From assembly GCA_020152595.1 (NCBI GenBank), contig JAIGNY010000711.1, positions 470,001-534,000 on the forward strand: 64,000 nucleotides of DNA, in the 5' to 3' direction. How positions within the stretch are numbered: the stretch's first letter is position 1; every line of letters begins with the position of its first letter. This document shows positions 57,001-64,000 of this stretch, one piece after another. This DNA comes from Chiridota heheva. Its lineage: Eukaryota > Echinodermata > Holothuroidea > Apodida > Chiridotidae. Under the pieces are notes generated by a model that was given only the letters and a program-made list of their open reading frames with translations, was not told where the DNA came from and did not search any database. The position numbers were made by a program, and so were the translations under genes.

Positions 57001-59968
57001 CGGAGGAGGTTGAGGACGCTGTTGCATTTTAGTTTCAGGTTGGTGATGTGTTACTTGTAGGTAAGCTTAGGGTCTAGAGTTAGACCCAGGAACTTTGTGT
57101 GTTCAACTTTAGGGATGCCATTGCCATTGAGCACAAAGTTCGGGTTGGGGTGGAGGTTGTTGAAATGACAAAAGTGCATGCAGACTGTCTTGTCTTTGGA
57201 GAATTTAAAACCGTTATTGTTGCTCCAGACTTGCAGCTGGTTGAGGCTGGTTTGGAGCCTATTTTTAACAATAGAAAAGCTAGGGGAGGAGTAGAAGATG
57301 GTGAAGTCATCCACGTGGTGCATTTGATGTTGGGGCCAAGCTTATCCGGGATATCATTAATGCTCAGGTTAAAGAGAGTGGGAGAGAGGATGCTGCCCTG
57401 GGGGACGCCTTCTTCTTAGGGGTACGGCTTGGAGAGGGTGTGGCCAGTACGAACTTGAAACTGCCTGGGTGAGGAAGTTTTGAATAAAGATGGGGAGATG
57501 GCCTCTGAGGCCGATGGTTTAAAGTTTGCGGGTAATGCCGTATTTCCAAGTAGTGTCAAAAGCTGTCTCGAGGTCAAAAAATATGGCAATAAGGTGTTCC
57601 TTTTTTGCAAAGGATTCCCGGATAGCGGTGTCGAGCGTATTTAACTGGTCTAGGGTATTGCGACATTTTCGGAAGCTGCTTTGGTGAGGGGAGAGGATTC
57701 TGTTGGTCTCAAGAACCAGTTTAGTTTCTGATTAATGATCCTTTCCATAATTTTACAGAGACAGCAGGTGAGGGTGATGGGGCAGTAGCTGGAGGGGCCG
57801 GTACCGTCCTTCCCCGGTTTAAGGACGGGGATGACAATAGCTGTCCTCCAGATAGGGGGAATGAGAGTGAGGACCAAATGTGGTTGAAGATGGTGAGTAG
57901 GGTAGTGGTAACCTTGATAGGGAGGTGTTTCAGGAACTGGTAGGGGATGTTATTTGGGCCCTTGGAGGTACAGCCAGCATCGTGGATGGCTTGGTTTAAT
58001 TCAGAAAGGGTGAGAGGGGTGTTGCAGCTTTCAGAGTTGTCGGAGGGAAACATGATTCTCCGGGCTTCATCGCAAGCTTTTTTGGTATTGAAAACACTGG
58101 AGTACTTGGTCGAGGACAAGATGTTGCTGAAAGAGGCAGCGAGGTGGTCAACGATGTCCTTTTTTGTGGTGAGAAATTCACCATTCCAAGAGAGATAGGA
58201 GATGGGAGATTTGCCTACTCTGCTGTGAAAGCTGTTAACCATTCTCTAAATCTTCTTAGTGGGGGTGTTGGTGGTGAGAGAAGAGATGAAGTTGTTCCAA
58301 GTGCTGGTTTTACTGTCCTTGATAGTGCGTCTGGCCTTGGCACGGCTGATGTGAAAGAGGTTGGGGTTATGGGTGGTCGGGTTAGTTTTGAAGTTCCTGA
58401 GGGCTCTTTTCCTGTTCTTGATGGTGGTTTTGTAGTCATCAGAGAACCAGGGGTTGGGGGGGGGGGGATGATTTGGGGGTTAGAGGTTTTGGGAATTGGG
58501 CAGGTGGCGATGTTGATAAGGATATTACTGAAGTTTGACATGAGATCCTCATCCTCGAGGAGATGGGGGGAGAGGTGTGAGTCACAGAGGGTTTCGAACG
58601 AAAAGGGGCCAGTGGCTCAGTGGTTAAGGAGTCATGCTTATATGCAAAAGATACAGAGTTTGATTCCTTTAACACTATGCTTCTTCCAGTCCAATCAGCT
58701 GTAAAATGAGCACCAGCATTGCAAGGGAGTTAACCTGTGATGGACTGGCGTCCTGATCTGGGGTAGTCTCATGCTCTTATCTGTTTAGCCATGGAAACCA
58801 GGGATATAAGCACCACTATAAGCACTATGGGCCTAATAGCTTTAACTATTATTAACATTTGTTGATTAATTTCTTCCACCTTGTTAAAAACTGCAGAAAC
58901 TGCATTTAGACATTTGCAATTAGAAATAAACAATAACATACAAAACCTTATAACTATTATAAACCATTATTGTCATAATCCTTTGTCCACTAAATGAAAC
59001 ATTACGTTGGGAGGAGAGAGGTTCAAAATCTGCTGTAATAGTCAAATAAAATTCACTATTTTCTTATCAGTTACTCATATACTATACTAGATTATCAACT
59101 GTTTTTGTCATTATATCATTATGTGTTTTGAACACCTAATATGTCAACAATTTTGATCCTTTTAAAGTAGTCTTTCATATAAGATGGGCATCCTTGACCG
59201 TAGCATATACTTTAAATACTTAATAACATGGTCACTACTCACAGCTGGTGTTGATGGCATTTTTGATTGCTTCGCTTGCTTCTTTTTGGGAGTCACTGCA
59301 GTTGCCTTTGAACTTCTACCCTTCTTGCTTTTAGCATTAAACTCCTCCGACGCCTCCTCATCAACATTTCTCTCTTTTATTTCAGTAAATTCCAACCTGC
59401 GACTCATCCGCCGGTTCCCTGAGTGTGTATCTACAACTTCTTCTTCATGCTTTTCACAAATGAAAGCACTTGAAACTCTCTTTGACCTGCTTCTGATTGG
59501 AGGGCAAGATTTTGGAGGTTCAACAATTTTTACACTCTTTCTCCTTGAAGGAGTTTTCTGTTGCTCTCTTCCATCAATCTTGGCTACCGTTTTGGGAATT
59601 CGGTTTTTAAGAGTTAATTTTTCCGGAGTCTGGCAATTCCTCTTCAAGTCTTGAGAAACTGTTTCTGTCGATTGATTCTCTTCTTTCTTGAAATGTCTTG
59701 TTACTCCTGCCAGTACTTTATCAGATTTGTTCCTTCGTTTAACAACATCATAAATCGTGTCATCAAGATCGTCAAACCAATAGGTGGCGTCTTCAATCTT
59801 GGATATCTTTGGGCTGAAGTTATTGTTTAAGTCAAGCTGCTCCTGGATTGGTCGCTTGCTGGGCTTCTTGAAAGACTGTTTTTGACTCTTTGGAGTGAAC
59901 TCTTCCTCACTGAGTAAGGCTTCCAAAGCATCTTCACAATCAAATATCTTTCTTGGAGATGAACCCAT
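41844..59968 (-). CDS. ORC1: ORC1, origin recognition complex subunit 1 (11 coding exons, spliced)
   Basis: Largest subunit of the nuclear origin recognition complex. It binds and hydrolyses ATP, marks replication origins and helps load MCM helicase with CDC6. Coding exons, 5' to 3': 59968-59243, 55117-55011, 53116-53015, 52635-52464, 52121-52014, 51310-51161, 48271-48152, 47168-47005, 43968-43881, 42780-42744, 42007-41844. All introns are GT-AG and the summed length (1938 nt) gives 645 residues plus stop. Domains: basic disordered region 1-275; AAA+ core about 280-550 with Walker A GVPGTGKT (318-325), Walker B VLVVDE (400-405), sensor 1 in [11 protein letters not shown], sensor 2 in SGDARRAL; winged helix about 555-645 ending in NVSQDDV. 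Vertebrate ORC1 is about 860 residues and starts with a BAH domain, which is not encoded here. Introns hold LINE copies, satellites and foldback elements. Identity rests on near-continuous similarity to animal ORC1 as I know it. Confidence 0.95.
42390..42540. mobile_element. Foldback element, single arm
   Basis: Matches the left arm of the 42830 element (GGTCAAGTGAGTTTATCTTA, then AATCTTATTCCGTTAAG). It lies in ORC1 intron 10, and the opposing arm is absent. Confidence 0.65.
42744..42780 (-). CDS. ORC1: ORC1 exon 10: 37-nt micro-exon (residues 580-592)
   Basis: Encodes [12 protein letters not shown] and the first base of a glycine codon. Without it the frame between exons 9 and 11 would break and the conserved HVxLCRxEG motif would be lost. 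The acceptor is TTTGTAG and the donor GTAAAG. It is the shortest exon of the gene and easy for gene finders to miss. Confidence 0.9.
42830..43380. mobile_element. Foldback element in ORC1 intron 9, complete
   Basis: The left arm AAAGGATAAGTTCAGTGGTC is inverted at the right as GACCACTAAACTTATCCTTT. The arms align over at least 120 bases, including the match of TGTGTAGAAATGACTG with CAGTCATTTCTACACA. About 550 bp, no ORF. Confidence 0.85.
43881..43968 (-). CDS. ORC1: ORC1 exon 9: start of winged helix (residues 550-579)
   Basis: Encodes [20 protein letters not shown] and GLEEAIFSQ, the first helices of the winged-helix domain that contacts DNA in ORC. It has a strong acceptor (TTCTCTACAG) and the donor GTACTC. 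It follows the 2.3-kb AT satellite of intron 8. Confidence 0.94.
44390..46685. repeat. 18-bp AT satellite in ORC1 intron 8, about 2.3 kb
   Basis: Unit close to ACCATATCATATAATATA. Eighteen bases make six stop-free codons on the minus strand (YDMVIL), so long spurious ORFs of up to 262 codons arise. Confidence 0.96.
47005..47168 (-). CDS. ORC1: ORC1 exon 8: sensor 2 and lid (residues 496-549)
   Basis: Encodes [20 protein letters not shown], with the sensor 2 arginine in GDARR, followed by a VDSALQEMF helix. The acceptor is GATTGCAG and the donor GTAAGT. The last glutamine codon is split after two bases. Confidence 0.97.
47322..47362. other. Perfect 13-bp GC hairpin in ORC1 intron 7
   Basis: GGGGATGGGGGTG is followed after about 14 bases by CACCCCCATCCCC. 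Confidence 0.8.
47352..47745. repeat. Two tandem-duplicated units, spacing about 230 bp
   Basis: CCACTCCTGTCAGAGATTTT, AATGATAATTCACTT or a close match, GGTCGGGCCAACT and GTGACCTTCAT recur in the same order. Confidence 0.8.
48152..48271 (-). CDS. ORC1: ORC1 exon 7: AAA+ lid start (residues 456-495)
   Basis: Encodes [19 protein letters not shown] and [14 protein letters not shown], the start of the helical lid. Forty codons, in phase 0 at both ends, acceptor TTGGCAG, donor GTTAGT. Confidence 0.97.
48569..50412 (-). mobile_element. I/Nimb-like LINE copy 4 in ORC1 intron 6 (5'-truncated)
   Basis: Carries the tail (rich in TTTG on the plus strand), RNase H remains (SHFAIFSDS-type and ADMV-free pieces broken by frameshifts) and part of the reverse transcriptase after the catalytic site. 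Its 5' end stops where the 19-bp array begins. Same strand as ORC1. Confidence 0.85.
50413..51115. repeat. 19-bp tandem array in ORC1 intron 6
   Basis: Unit close to ATCACAGAACTTGATATGT, interrupted at intervals by ACAGGAGTTAATGTTTTAC, giving a higher-order period of roughly 110-250 bases. Confidence 0.9.
51161..51310 (-). CDS. ORC1: ORC1 exon 6: sensor 1 region (residues 406-455)
   Basis: Encodes [19 protein letters not shown] and then [20 protein letters not shown]. This region carries the sensor 1 asparagine and downstream arginines that act at the subunit interface in this family. Fifty codons, in phase 0 at both ends, donor GTGAGT. Confidence 0.97.
52014..52121 (-). CDS. ORC1: ORC1 exon 5: Walker B (residues 370-405)
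   Basis: Starts [16 protein letters not shown] and ends VLVVDE, the Walker B strand with its catalytic acidic pair. The exon is exactly 36 codons, in phase 0 at both ends, with acceptor TACATAG and donor GTAAGT. Confidence 0.97.
52464..52635 (-). CDS. ORC1: ORC1 exon 4: Walker A (residues 313-369)
   Basis: Encodes [20 protein letters not shown] with the P-loop GVPGTGKT, followed by [14 protein letters not shown], which is diagnostic of ORC1. The acceptor is CCATCAG and the donor GTATGA. It ends in phase 0 after FVQILK. Confidence 0.97.
52757..52779. repeat. (CA)n microsatellite in ORC1 intron 3
   Basis: About eleven CA units. Confidence 0.9.
53015..53116 (-). CDS. ORC1: ORC1 exon 3: start of AAA+ domain (residues 279-312)
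   Basis: Encodes [20 protein letters not shown], the conserved entry to the ORC1/CDC6-type ATPase. It is bounded by CTTCACAG and GTGAGA, and a glycine codon is split across to exon 4. Confidence 0.93.
53189..54882. mobile_element. Candidate mobile element with hairpin-bearing inverted ends (1.7 kb)
   Basis: The left end TTTTTAGCTCAAC (53189-53201) and right end GTTGAGCTAAAAA (54870-54882) are perfect 13-bp inverted repeats. Each continues into a palindrome: CATCCCTTTAAGGGAT at the left, ACTATTCTTTGAATAGT at the right. The interior has no convincing ORF, carries three 160-bp repeats and a (GCCGAC)n run, and lies wholly in ORC1 intron 2. No target duplication is evident. Confidence 0.55.
54297..54790. 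repeat. Three tandem units of about 160 bp, each with an ATGCAAAT octamer
   Basis: Each unit starts AAATATTTTCATTGTTATGC (or one base different) and includes TTATGCAAATAAGCT. A (GCCGAC)n run follows at 54806-54833. Confidence 0.85.
55011..55117 (-). CDS. ORC1: ORC1 exon 2 (residues 243-278)
   Basis: Encodes the basic linker that leads into the AAA+ domain. It carries the ORC1-type stretch [14 protein letters not shown] and another CDK consensus, TPRK (263-266). The acceptor is CTCGTCAG and the donor GTAAGG. It enters in phase 0 and leaves an arginine codon split after two bases, which exon 3 completes. Confidence 0.9.
55160..55405 (+). mobile_element. 3' end relic of a CR1/jockey-like LINE
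   Basis: A broken frame reads [10 protein letters not shown]-like and APKLWND-like remains around 55200-55310, followed by a GTACAGTGCTTTGA tail and (TATT)-rich end typical of such LINEs. Confidence 0.45.
55437..58597 (-). mobile_element. I/Nimb-like LINE copy 5 in ORC1 intron 1 (5'-truncated)
   Basis: Covers the region before the reverse transcriptase through the (CAAA)n tail. Same strand as ORC1. The 5' end stops next to a SINE at 58605. Confidence 0.9.
55649..58541 (-). pseudogene. LINE ORF2 of copy 5, broken
   Basis: The pieces, in at least three frames, include [19 protein letters not shown] and [16 protein letters not shown] (RNase H), [13 protein letters not shown] (thumb) and [14 protein letters not shown]-type sequence upstream. 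The catalytic motif reads HVDD instead of YVDD, so its first residue is lost. Frameshifts separate the reverse transcriptase, thumb and RNase H. Orientation and order match copy 2. Confidence 0.8.
58605..58857 (+). mobile_element. tRNA-derived SINE with head and body
   Basis: A box TGGCTCAGTGGTTAAGG and B box GAGTTTGATTCC, then a body with CAGCTGTAAAATGAGCACCA and GTGATGGACTGGCGTCCTGA, ending in AACTATTATT. The body matches the minus-strand element at 27421-27632. Confidence 0.75.
59128..59206. mobile_element. Foldback element, single-arm remnant
   Basis: CCTTTTAAAGTAGTCTTTCA and TATAAGATGGGCATCCTTGA match the right arm of the 23.7- and 42.8-kb elements. It lies just after the ORC1 exon 1 donor. 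Confidence 0.5.
59243..59968 (-). CDS. ORC1: ORC1 exon 1 of the model: disordered N-terminal region (residues 1-242)
   Basis: The exon opens at an ATG in good context (A at -3, G at +4) and ends in phase 0 at a GTGAGT donor. The product is lysine-, serine- and acid-rich with no fold visible. Full CDK consensus sites are SPRK (4-7), TPEK (114-117), TPSR (139-142) and TPKK (227-230). RRLEF at 190-194 matches the RxL cyclin-docking motif seen in other licensing proteins. Basic clusters such as KKPSKRP (34-40) and RSRSKR could be nuclear signals. This fits the known CDK control of licensing and the disordered N-terminus of metazoan ORC1. The frame stays open upstream of the ATG, but only through intron and LINE sequence. 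A pyrimidine-rich acceptor ends about 10 bases before the ATG, so the transcript probably has an upstream exon. Confidence 0.85.
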
Positions 59969-59990
59969 GATTGTTGCTAAAAATAGAAAC
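59969..59990 (-). promoter_or_regulatory. Splice acceptor just upstream of the ORC1 ATG
   Basis: Read on the minus strand, a run of pyrimidines ending TTTTTAG lies about 10 bases before the ORC1 ATG. It has the form of a 3' splice site, which implies an exon further upstream, either 5' untranslated or coding for more N-terminus. A LINE fills the DNA from 60121 to the window edge, so that exon is more than 3.9 kb away or within 59990-60120. Confidence 0.55.
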
Positions 59991-60120
59991 AAATATTCAT
60001 ATAATGAAATATTAGAATATGGTGTAATCACAAACATTTCCATGCATTTTAAATAATTCAAAAAGATAAACAAACAGACCACAAGATGAGATTGCTGTGA
60101 TTTCAAAATTAGTGCAAATG

Positions 60121-63100
60121 ATTTGTTTGTTTGATGATGGCTTAACGGCACCACAACAGCTAAGGTCAAATTGTGCCTGAGAGGTCAGATCATTCTAGAG
60201 GTAGGAAGTAAAGGAAACAGGAGGAGAATGAGAGAAATTTAAGAACAAAAGGTCAGAAAGCTGTGATCGTGAGGGGAGGTGCATGGTTGAAACAAAAACA
60301 AAGTTGAGAGGGGGTGGAAGAGGAGAATTAAATATGGTCATAGAGGGAGGCATGATGAAGGAAGGAGATAATTTTATCCGGGGGATTTTTCTGGAAGAGC
60401 TCAGCAATTGAGTTGTAGGGAGCAAGGGAAGCTCTGGGAAGGTTGTACAGGGGGCAAGCAAGGAGAACGTGATAGATTGTGAGGGTGCAATGGCAATTGT
60501 TGCAGAGGGGTTGGGGGGAGCCAAAAAGGAGGTGGGAGTGGGTGAGATGAGTGTGACCAATTCTAAGACGGGTAATATGAACGTTGTCATTACGAGAGAG
60601 GTTGTTGATGGTGGATTTGATCGGAATTGTGGGCTGGATGACATGGAGTTTGTTATCAATTTGGGAGTTCCATGAAGTTTGCCAGCGTTCCTGAACAAGG
60701 GAAGCGATAAGCGGTTTGATGTCAGAGAGGGTTTTGGGAAAAGGGGCAGGGAGGAGGGTGAGGGCAAGCTTAGCGGCTGCATCAGCACTGTCATTACCCG
60801 GGATGCCAACATGGCTGGGTATCCAGAAGAAATGAATACTTTTCCTGCAGAGGGTGGGAGAAAGGAGTTTGCAAAGGAGGAGGTGGCATGTGAGGTTATC
60901 CCATTTAAGGTTGAGTAAAGAAGTAAGAACAGCCTTTAAGTCGGAGAAAATAACAAAGCGGCTGAGCGGGGAGTACTCAATAAAGTTGAGGGCAAGGAGA
61001 ATGGCCTTAGCTTCGGCTGAAAAGATGGATGAGTTAGTCGGAAAGTCTGCTACTGAGGGTGATGTCTTGGATGACCGCAGCAGCTGTCTTGTTGCCCTCC
61101 TTGGACCCATCAGTATAGATGGAGGTGTAATTTGAGAGTTGGTCTTTGACTTGGTTGTGGAAACTGATGAAGGGGTTACGATGGGTTTGAGCTTTGTGAT
61201 GAGTGGAGAGGCCCAGGTGGACAAAAGGTAGGGGGGTGGCCCAAGGAGGAAAAGTGGGCCAGGAGAAGGTGCCGAGAGTGGTGGGGTTGATGCCGAGATC
61301 GAAGAGGTCTGATTTAATGTGTAAGCCGAAGGGAGGCGATAGGGTTTTAGTCCTATCAAAGAGGGTGGAGAAATTGGGGTACCTAATGAGGTTGTAAACA
61401 GGGTTCTGGGTGTTGGTGAGAACCCTAAAAGCATAGGAGAGGCTAAGCTTTCTACATCTAAGTAGAAAGGGGGGTTCGTTGGCTTCAACATGAAGGCTGG
61501 TGATTGGGGAGGTCCTGTAAGCACCTAGACAAAGCCTGAGGGCTTCATTTTGGATGGTGTTGATGTGGTTGTGGTATGACTTGTGAGCGACACAGTAGAC
61601 AATATTGCCGTAGTCAAGCTTGGCACGAATGGTAAGCCTGAAAAGTTTTAGGAGAGCAAAGCGGTTCGCACCCCAAGTGGTGTTGGAGAGGAAACTGAGG
61701 AGGTTCAGGGAGCTCTTGCATTTCAGTTTCAGGTTGGTGATGTGTTGCTTGCAGGTAAGCTTAGGGTCTAGAGTTAAACCCAGAAACTTGGTGTGTTCAA
61801 CTTTTGGGATGCGATTACCATTGAGCACAAAGTTTGGGTTGGGGTGGAGGTTGTTGAAATGACAAAAATGCATGCAGACTGTCTTGTCTTTAGAGAATTT
61901 AAAACCGTTTTTGTTACTCCAGTCTTGCAGCAGGTCGAGGCTGGTTTGGAGCCTACTTTCGACAATAGGAAAGCTAGGGGAGGAGTAGAAGATGGTGAAG
62001 TCATCCACATATCAGGTACGTTTGATGTTGGGGCCAAGGTTATCCGGGATGTCATTGATGCTCAGGTTGAAGAGAGTGGGAGAGAGGATGCTGCCTTGGG
62101 GGACGCCCTTTTCTTGGGGGTACGGGTTGGAGAGGGTGTGGCCAATACGAACTTGGAACCGCCTGGATGAGAGAAAGTTTTGAATAAAGATAGGGAGATG
62201 GCCTTTAAGGCCGATGGTATGAAGTTTGCGGGTCAGCTGTATTTCCACGTAGTGTCAAAAGCTTTCTCAAGGTCAAAAAATATGGAAATGAGGTGTTCCT
62301 TTTTTGCAAAGGATTCCCGGATAGCGGTGTCGAGCGTATTTAACTGGTCTAGGGTATTGCGACGTTTTCAGAAGCCGCTTTGGTCAGGGGAGAGGATTCT
62401 CTTGGTCTCAAGAAACCAGTTTAGTCTCTGATTAATGATCCTTTCCATAATTTTACAGAGACAGCAAGTTAGGGCGATGGGGCGGTAGCTGGATGGGTCG
62501 TCTTTCCCCGGTTTAAAGACGGGATGACAATAGCTGTCCTCCATATAAGGGGAAAGGAGTGTGAGGTCCAAATCTTGTTGAAGATTGTGAGTAGGGTAGT
62601 GGTGGCCTTGATGGGGAGGTGTTTCAGGAACTGGTAGGGGATGTTATCTGGGCTCTTGGAGGTACAGCCAGCATCGTGGATGGCTAGGTTTAATTCAGAG
62701 AGGGTGAGAGGGGCGTTGTAGCTTTTGGAGTTGTCGGAAGGAAAAGTGATTTTCCGGGCTTCATCAGAAAGCTTTTTTGGTTTTGAAGGCATTGGAGTAG
62801 TTGGTCGAGGATGAGATGTTGCTGAAAGTGGCGGCGCGGTGGTTAACGATGTCCTTTTTTGCGGTGAAAAGGTCACCATTCTGAGAGAGATGGGAGATTT
62901 GCCCACTCTGCCATGGAAGCTGTTAACCACTCTCCAAATCTTCTTTGTGGGGGTGTTGGTGGTGAGAGAAGAGATGAAATTGTTTCAAGTGTTAGTTTTA
63001 CTGTCCTTGATAGTGCGTCTGGCCTTGGCACGGCTGATGCAAAAGAGGTTAAGGTTATGGGTGGTCGGGTTAGTTTTAAAGTTCCTGAGGGCTCTTTTGC

Positions 63101-64000
63101 TGTTCTTGATGGTGGTTTTGCAGTCATCAGAGAACCAGGGGTTGGGAGGATGATTTGGGGGTTAGAGGTTTTGGGAATTGAGCAGGTGGCGATGTTGATA
63201 AGGATATTACTGAAGTTTGACATGGGTTCCTCATCCTCAAGGAGATGGGGGGAGAGGTGTGAGTCACAGAGGGTTTCGAAAAGGGGCTAGTCAGCCTTCT
63301 CGAGGTTCCAATTTGGGGTGTGGTCAGTGGGGGTTGGAAGGTTGGAGTGTATAAGAAGAGGGTAATGATCACTACCACAGAGGTCAGCAGTGACTCTCCA
63401 GCTAAAATCAGGGAGGAGGTTGGGGGAACAGATAGACAGGTCAATACAGGTAAGGGAACCTGTGGCAGGGTGAAGGTAGGTCGGGGAGTTAGTGTTGAGC
63501 AAGGAGAGGCTGTGCTGACGAAGAGTGTTCTCGATAAGCTTGCCTCTGGGGGTGGTGGTAACAGAGCCCCACAGAGGGTTGTGAGCATTGAAGTCACCAA
63601 GAAGGATGAAGGGGTAGGGGAGCTGAGAGATGAGGTTGTTAAGGCTGGTTGGCTGAATGTTGGTGTTGGGGAAAGATAGATATTGCAAAGAGTGAAAGTT
63701 TTGTGGAGGGAGATTGACATACAGATGGCCTGAAGGTCAGTGTGCACTTGAACAGGTCTGTGCGGGATATCGTGTCTTATGAGAATAGAGACGCCCCCAC
63801 AGGCCCTGTCGGCGTCCAATTGAAGTTTGTGATAGCAAGCGAAGTTGTTGAGGGAGTAATGGTCAGTGGTTTTCAAGAAAGTTTCTTGTAGGCAGAAGAC
63901 AACCGGGTTGAAGGTGGTGACCAGAAGGTCAATTTCTTCAGAATTGGTCTTAAGGCTCCTTATGTTCCATTGTATGATGTTGAGAATGTTATTTCTATCG
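60121..64000 (-). mobile_element. I/Nimb-like LINE copy 6, runs off the right edge
   Basis: Contains the tail, RNase H, reverse transcriptase and nearly all of the APE endonuclease; ORF1 would lie beyond 64000. It is the only copy here with the endonuclease middle present. Confidence 0.92.
60195..63990 (-). pseudogene. LINE ORF2 of copy 6 (endonuclease, reverse transcriptase, RNase H), broken
   Basis: Starts near the right edge at WNIRSLKTNSEEIDLL, then FCLQETFLKTTDHYSLNNFA, then (frame change) FILLGDFNAHNPLWG and TSDH-like GSDHYPLLIHSNL, the catalytic core of an APE endonuclease. The reverse transcriptase keeps [11 protein letters not shown] near 62000, with a stop codon directly before it. 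The longest piece, 61034-62008, runs from there to RNase H TDGSKEGNK, and 60328-61524 holds the remaining RNase H motifs and the CCHC finger. At least four frameshifts or stops separate the pieces. Confidence 0.85.

Noticed and set aside
59969-60169. Extension of the ORC1 N-terminus upstream of the ATG
   Set aside because: The open frame passes through a splice acceptor, AT-rich intron and the 3' tail of LINE copy 6.

Overview
The window is nuclear DNA from an AT-rich metazoan genome, most likely a marine invertebrate (lophotrochozoan or invertebrate deuterostome; the sequence alone does not settle which). The evidence is spliced genes with GT-AG introns, an ORC1 gene of animal type, I/Nimb-type non-LTR retrotransposons with RNase H, tRNA-derived SINEs, short inverted-repeat elements and many micro- and minisatellites. 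No prokaryotic operon, CRISPR array or rRNA is present.

Two host genes are supported. The firm one is ORC1 on the minus strand. Eleven coding exons run from an ATG at 59968 to a TGA at 41844, every junction keeps the frame, and they predict 645 residues: a disordered basic N-terminus with CDK sites and a cyclin-docking motif, then the AAA+ ATPase and winged helix. No BAH domain is encoded in the window, and a good splice acceptor just upstream of the ATG points to at least one more 5' exon. The second gene, on the plus strand, is a single-pass membrane protein of unknown family. It is seen as a transmembrane exon (17449-17557) joined in phase to a terminal basic-tail exon (25552-25852), with a possible upstream exon at 4213-4402. 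The two genes converge tail to tail across about 16 kb of non-coding DNA.

The rest is mostly repeats. One I/Nimb-like LINE family has six copies: 919-2638 (+), about 17600-22818 (+, nearly full length), 34935-38058 (+, split by a second LINE), 48569-50412 (-), 55437-58597 (-) and 60121 to the right edge (-). All are broken by stops or frameshifts. A CR1/jockey-like LINE is nested at 35275-36450 with its reading frame intact. Two hAT-like MITEs have visible 8-bp target duplications (3731-4096 and 12894-13196). Foldback elements with arms of 100 bp or more occur at 7270-7870, 23655-24235 and 42830-43380. A 1.7-kb element with perfect 13-bp inverted ends that each carry a hairpin (53189-54882) sits in ORC1 intron 2.

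Tandem arrays include a 370-bp polypyrimidine tract, 500 bp of (TA)n, a 2.3-kb 18-bp AT satellite in ORC1 intron 8, a 19-bp array in intron 6, and minisatellites near 8.8, 9.4, 30.2, 38.5 and 41 kb. I found no evidence of a wholly new biological system. The observations most worth checking are the shortened ORC1 N-terminus, the hairpin-ended element and a nearly perfect 78-bp cysteine-coding duplication at 39.2-39.4 kb.
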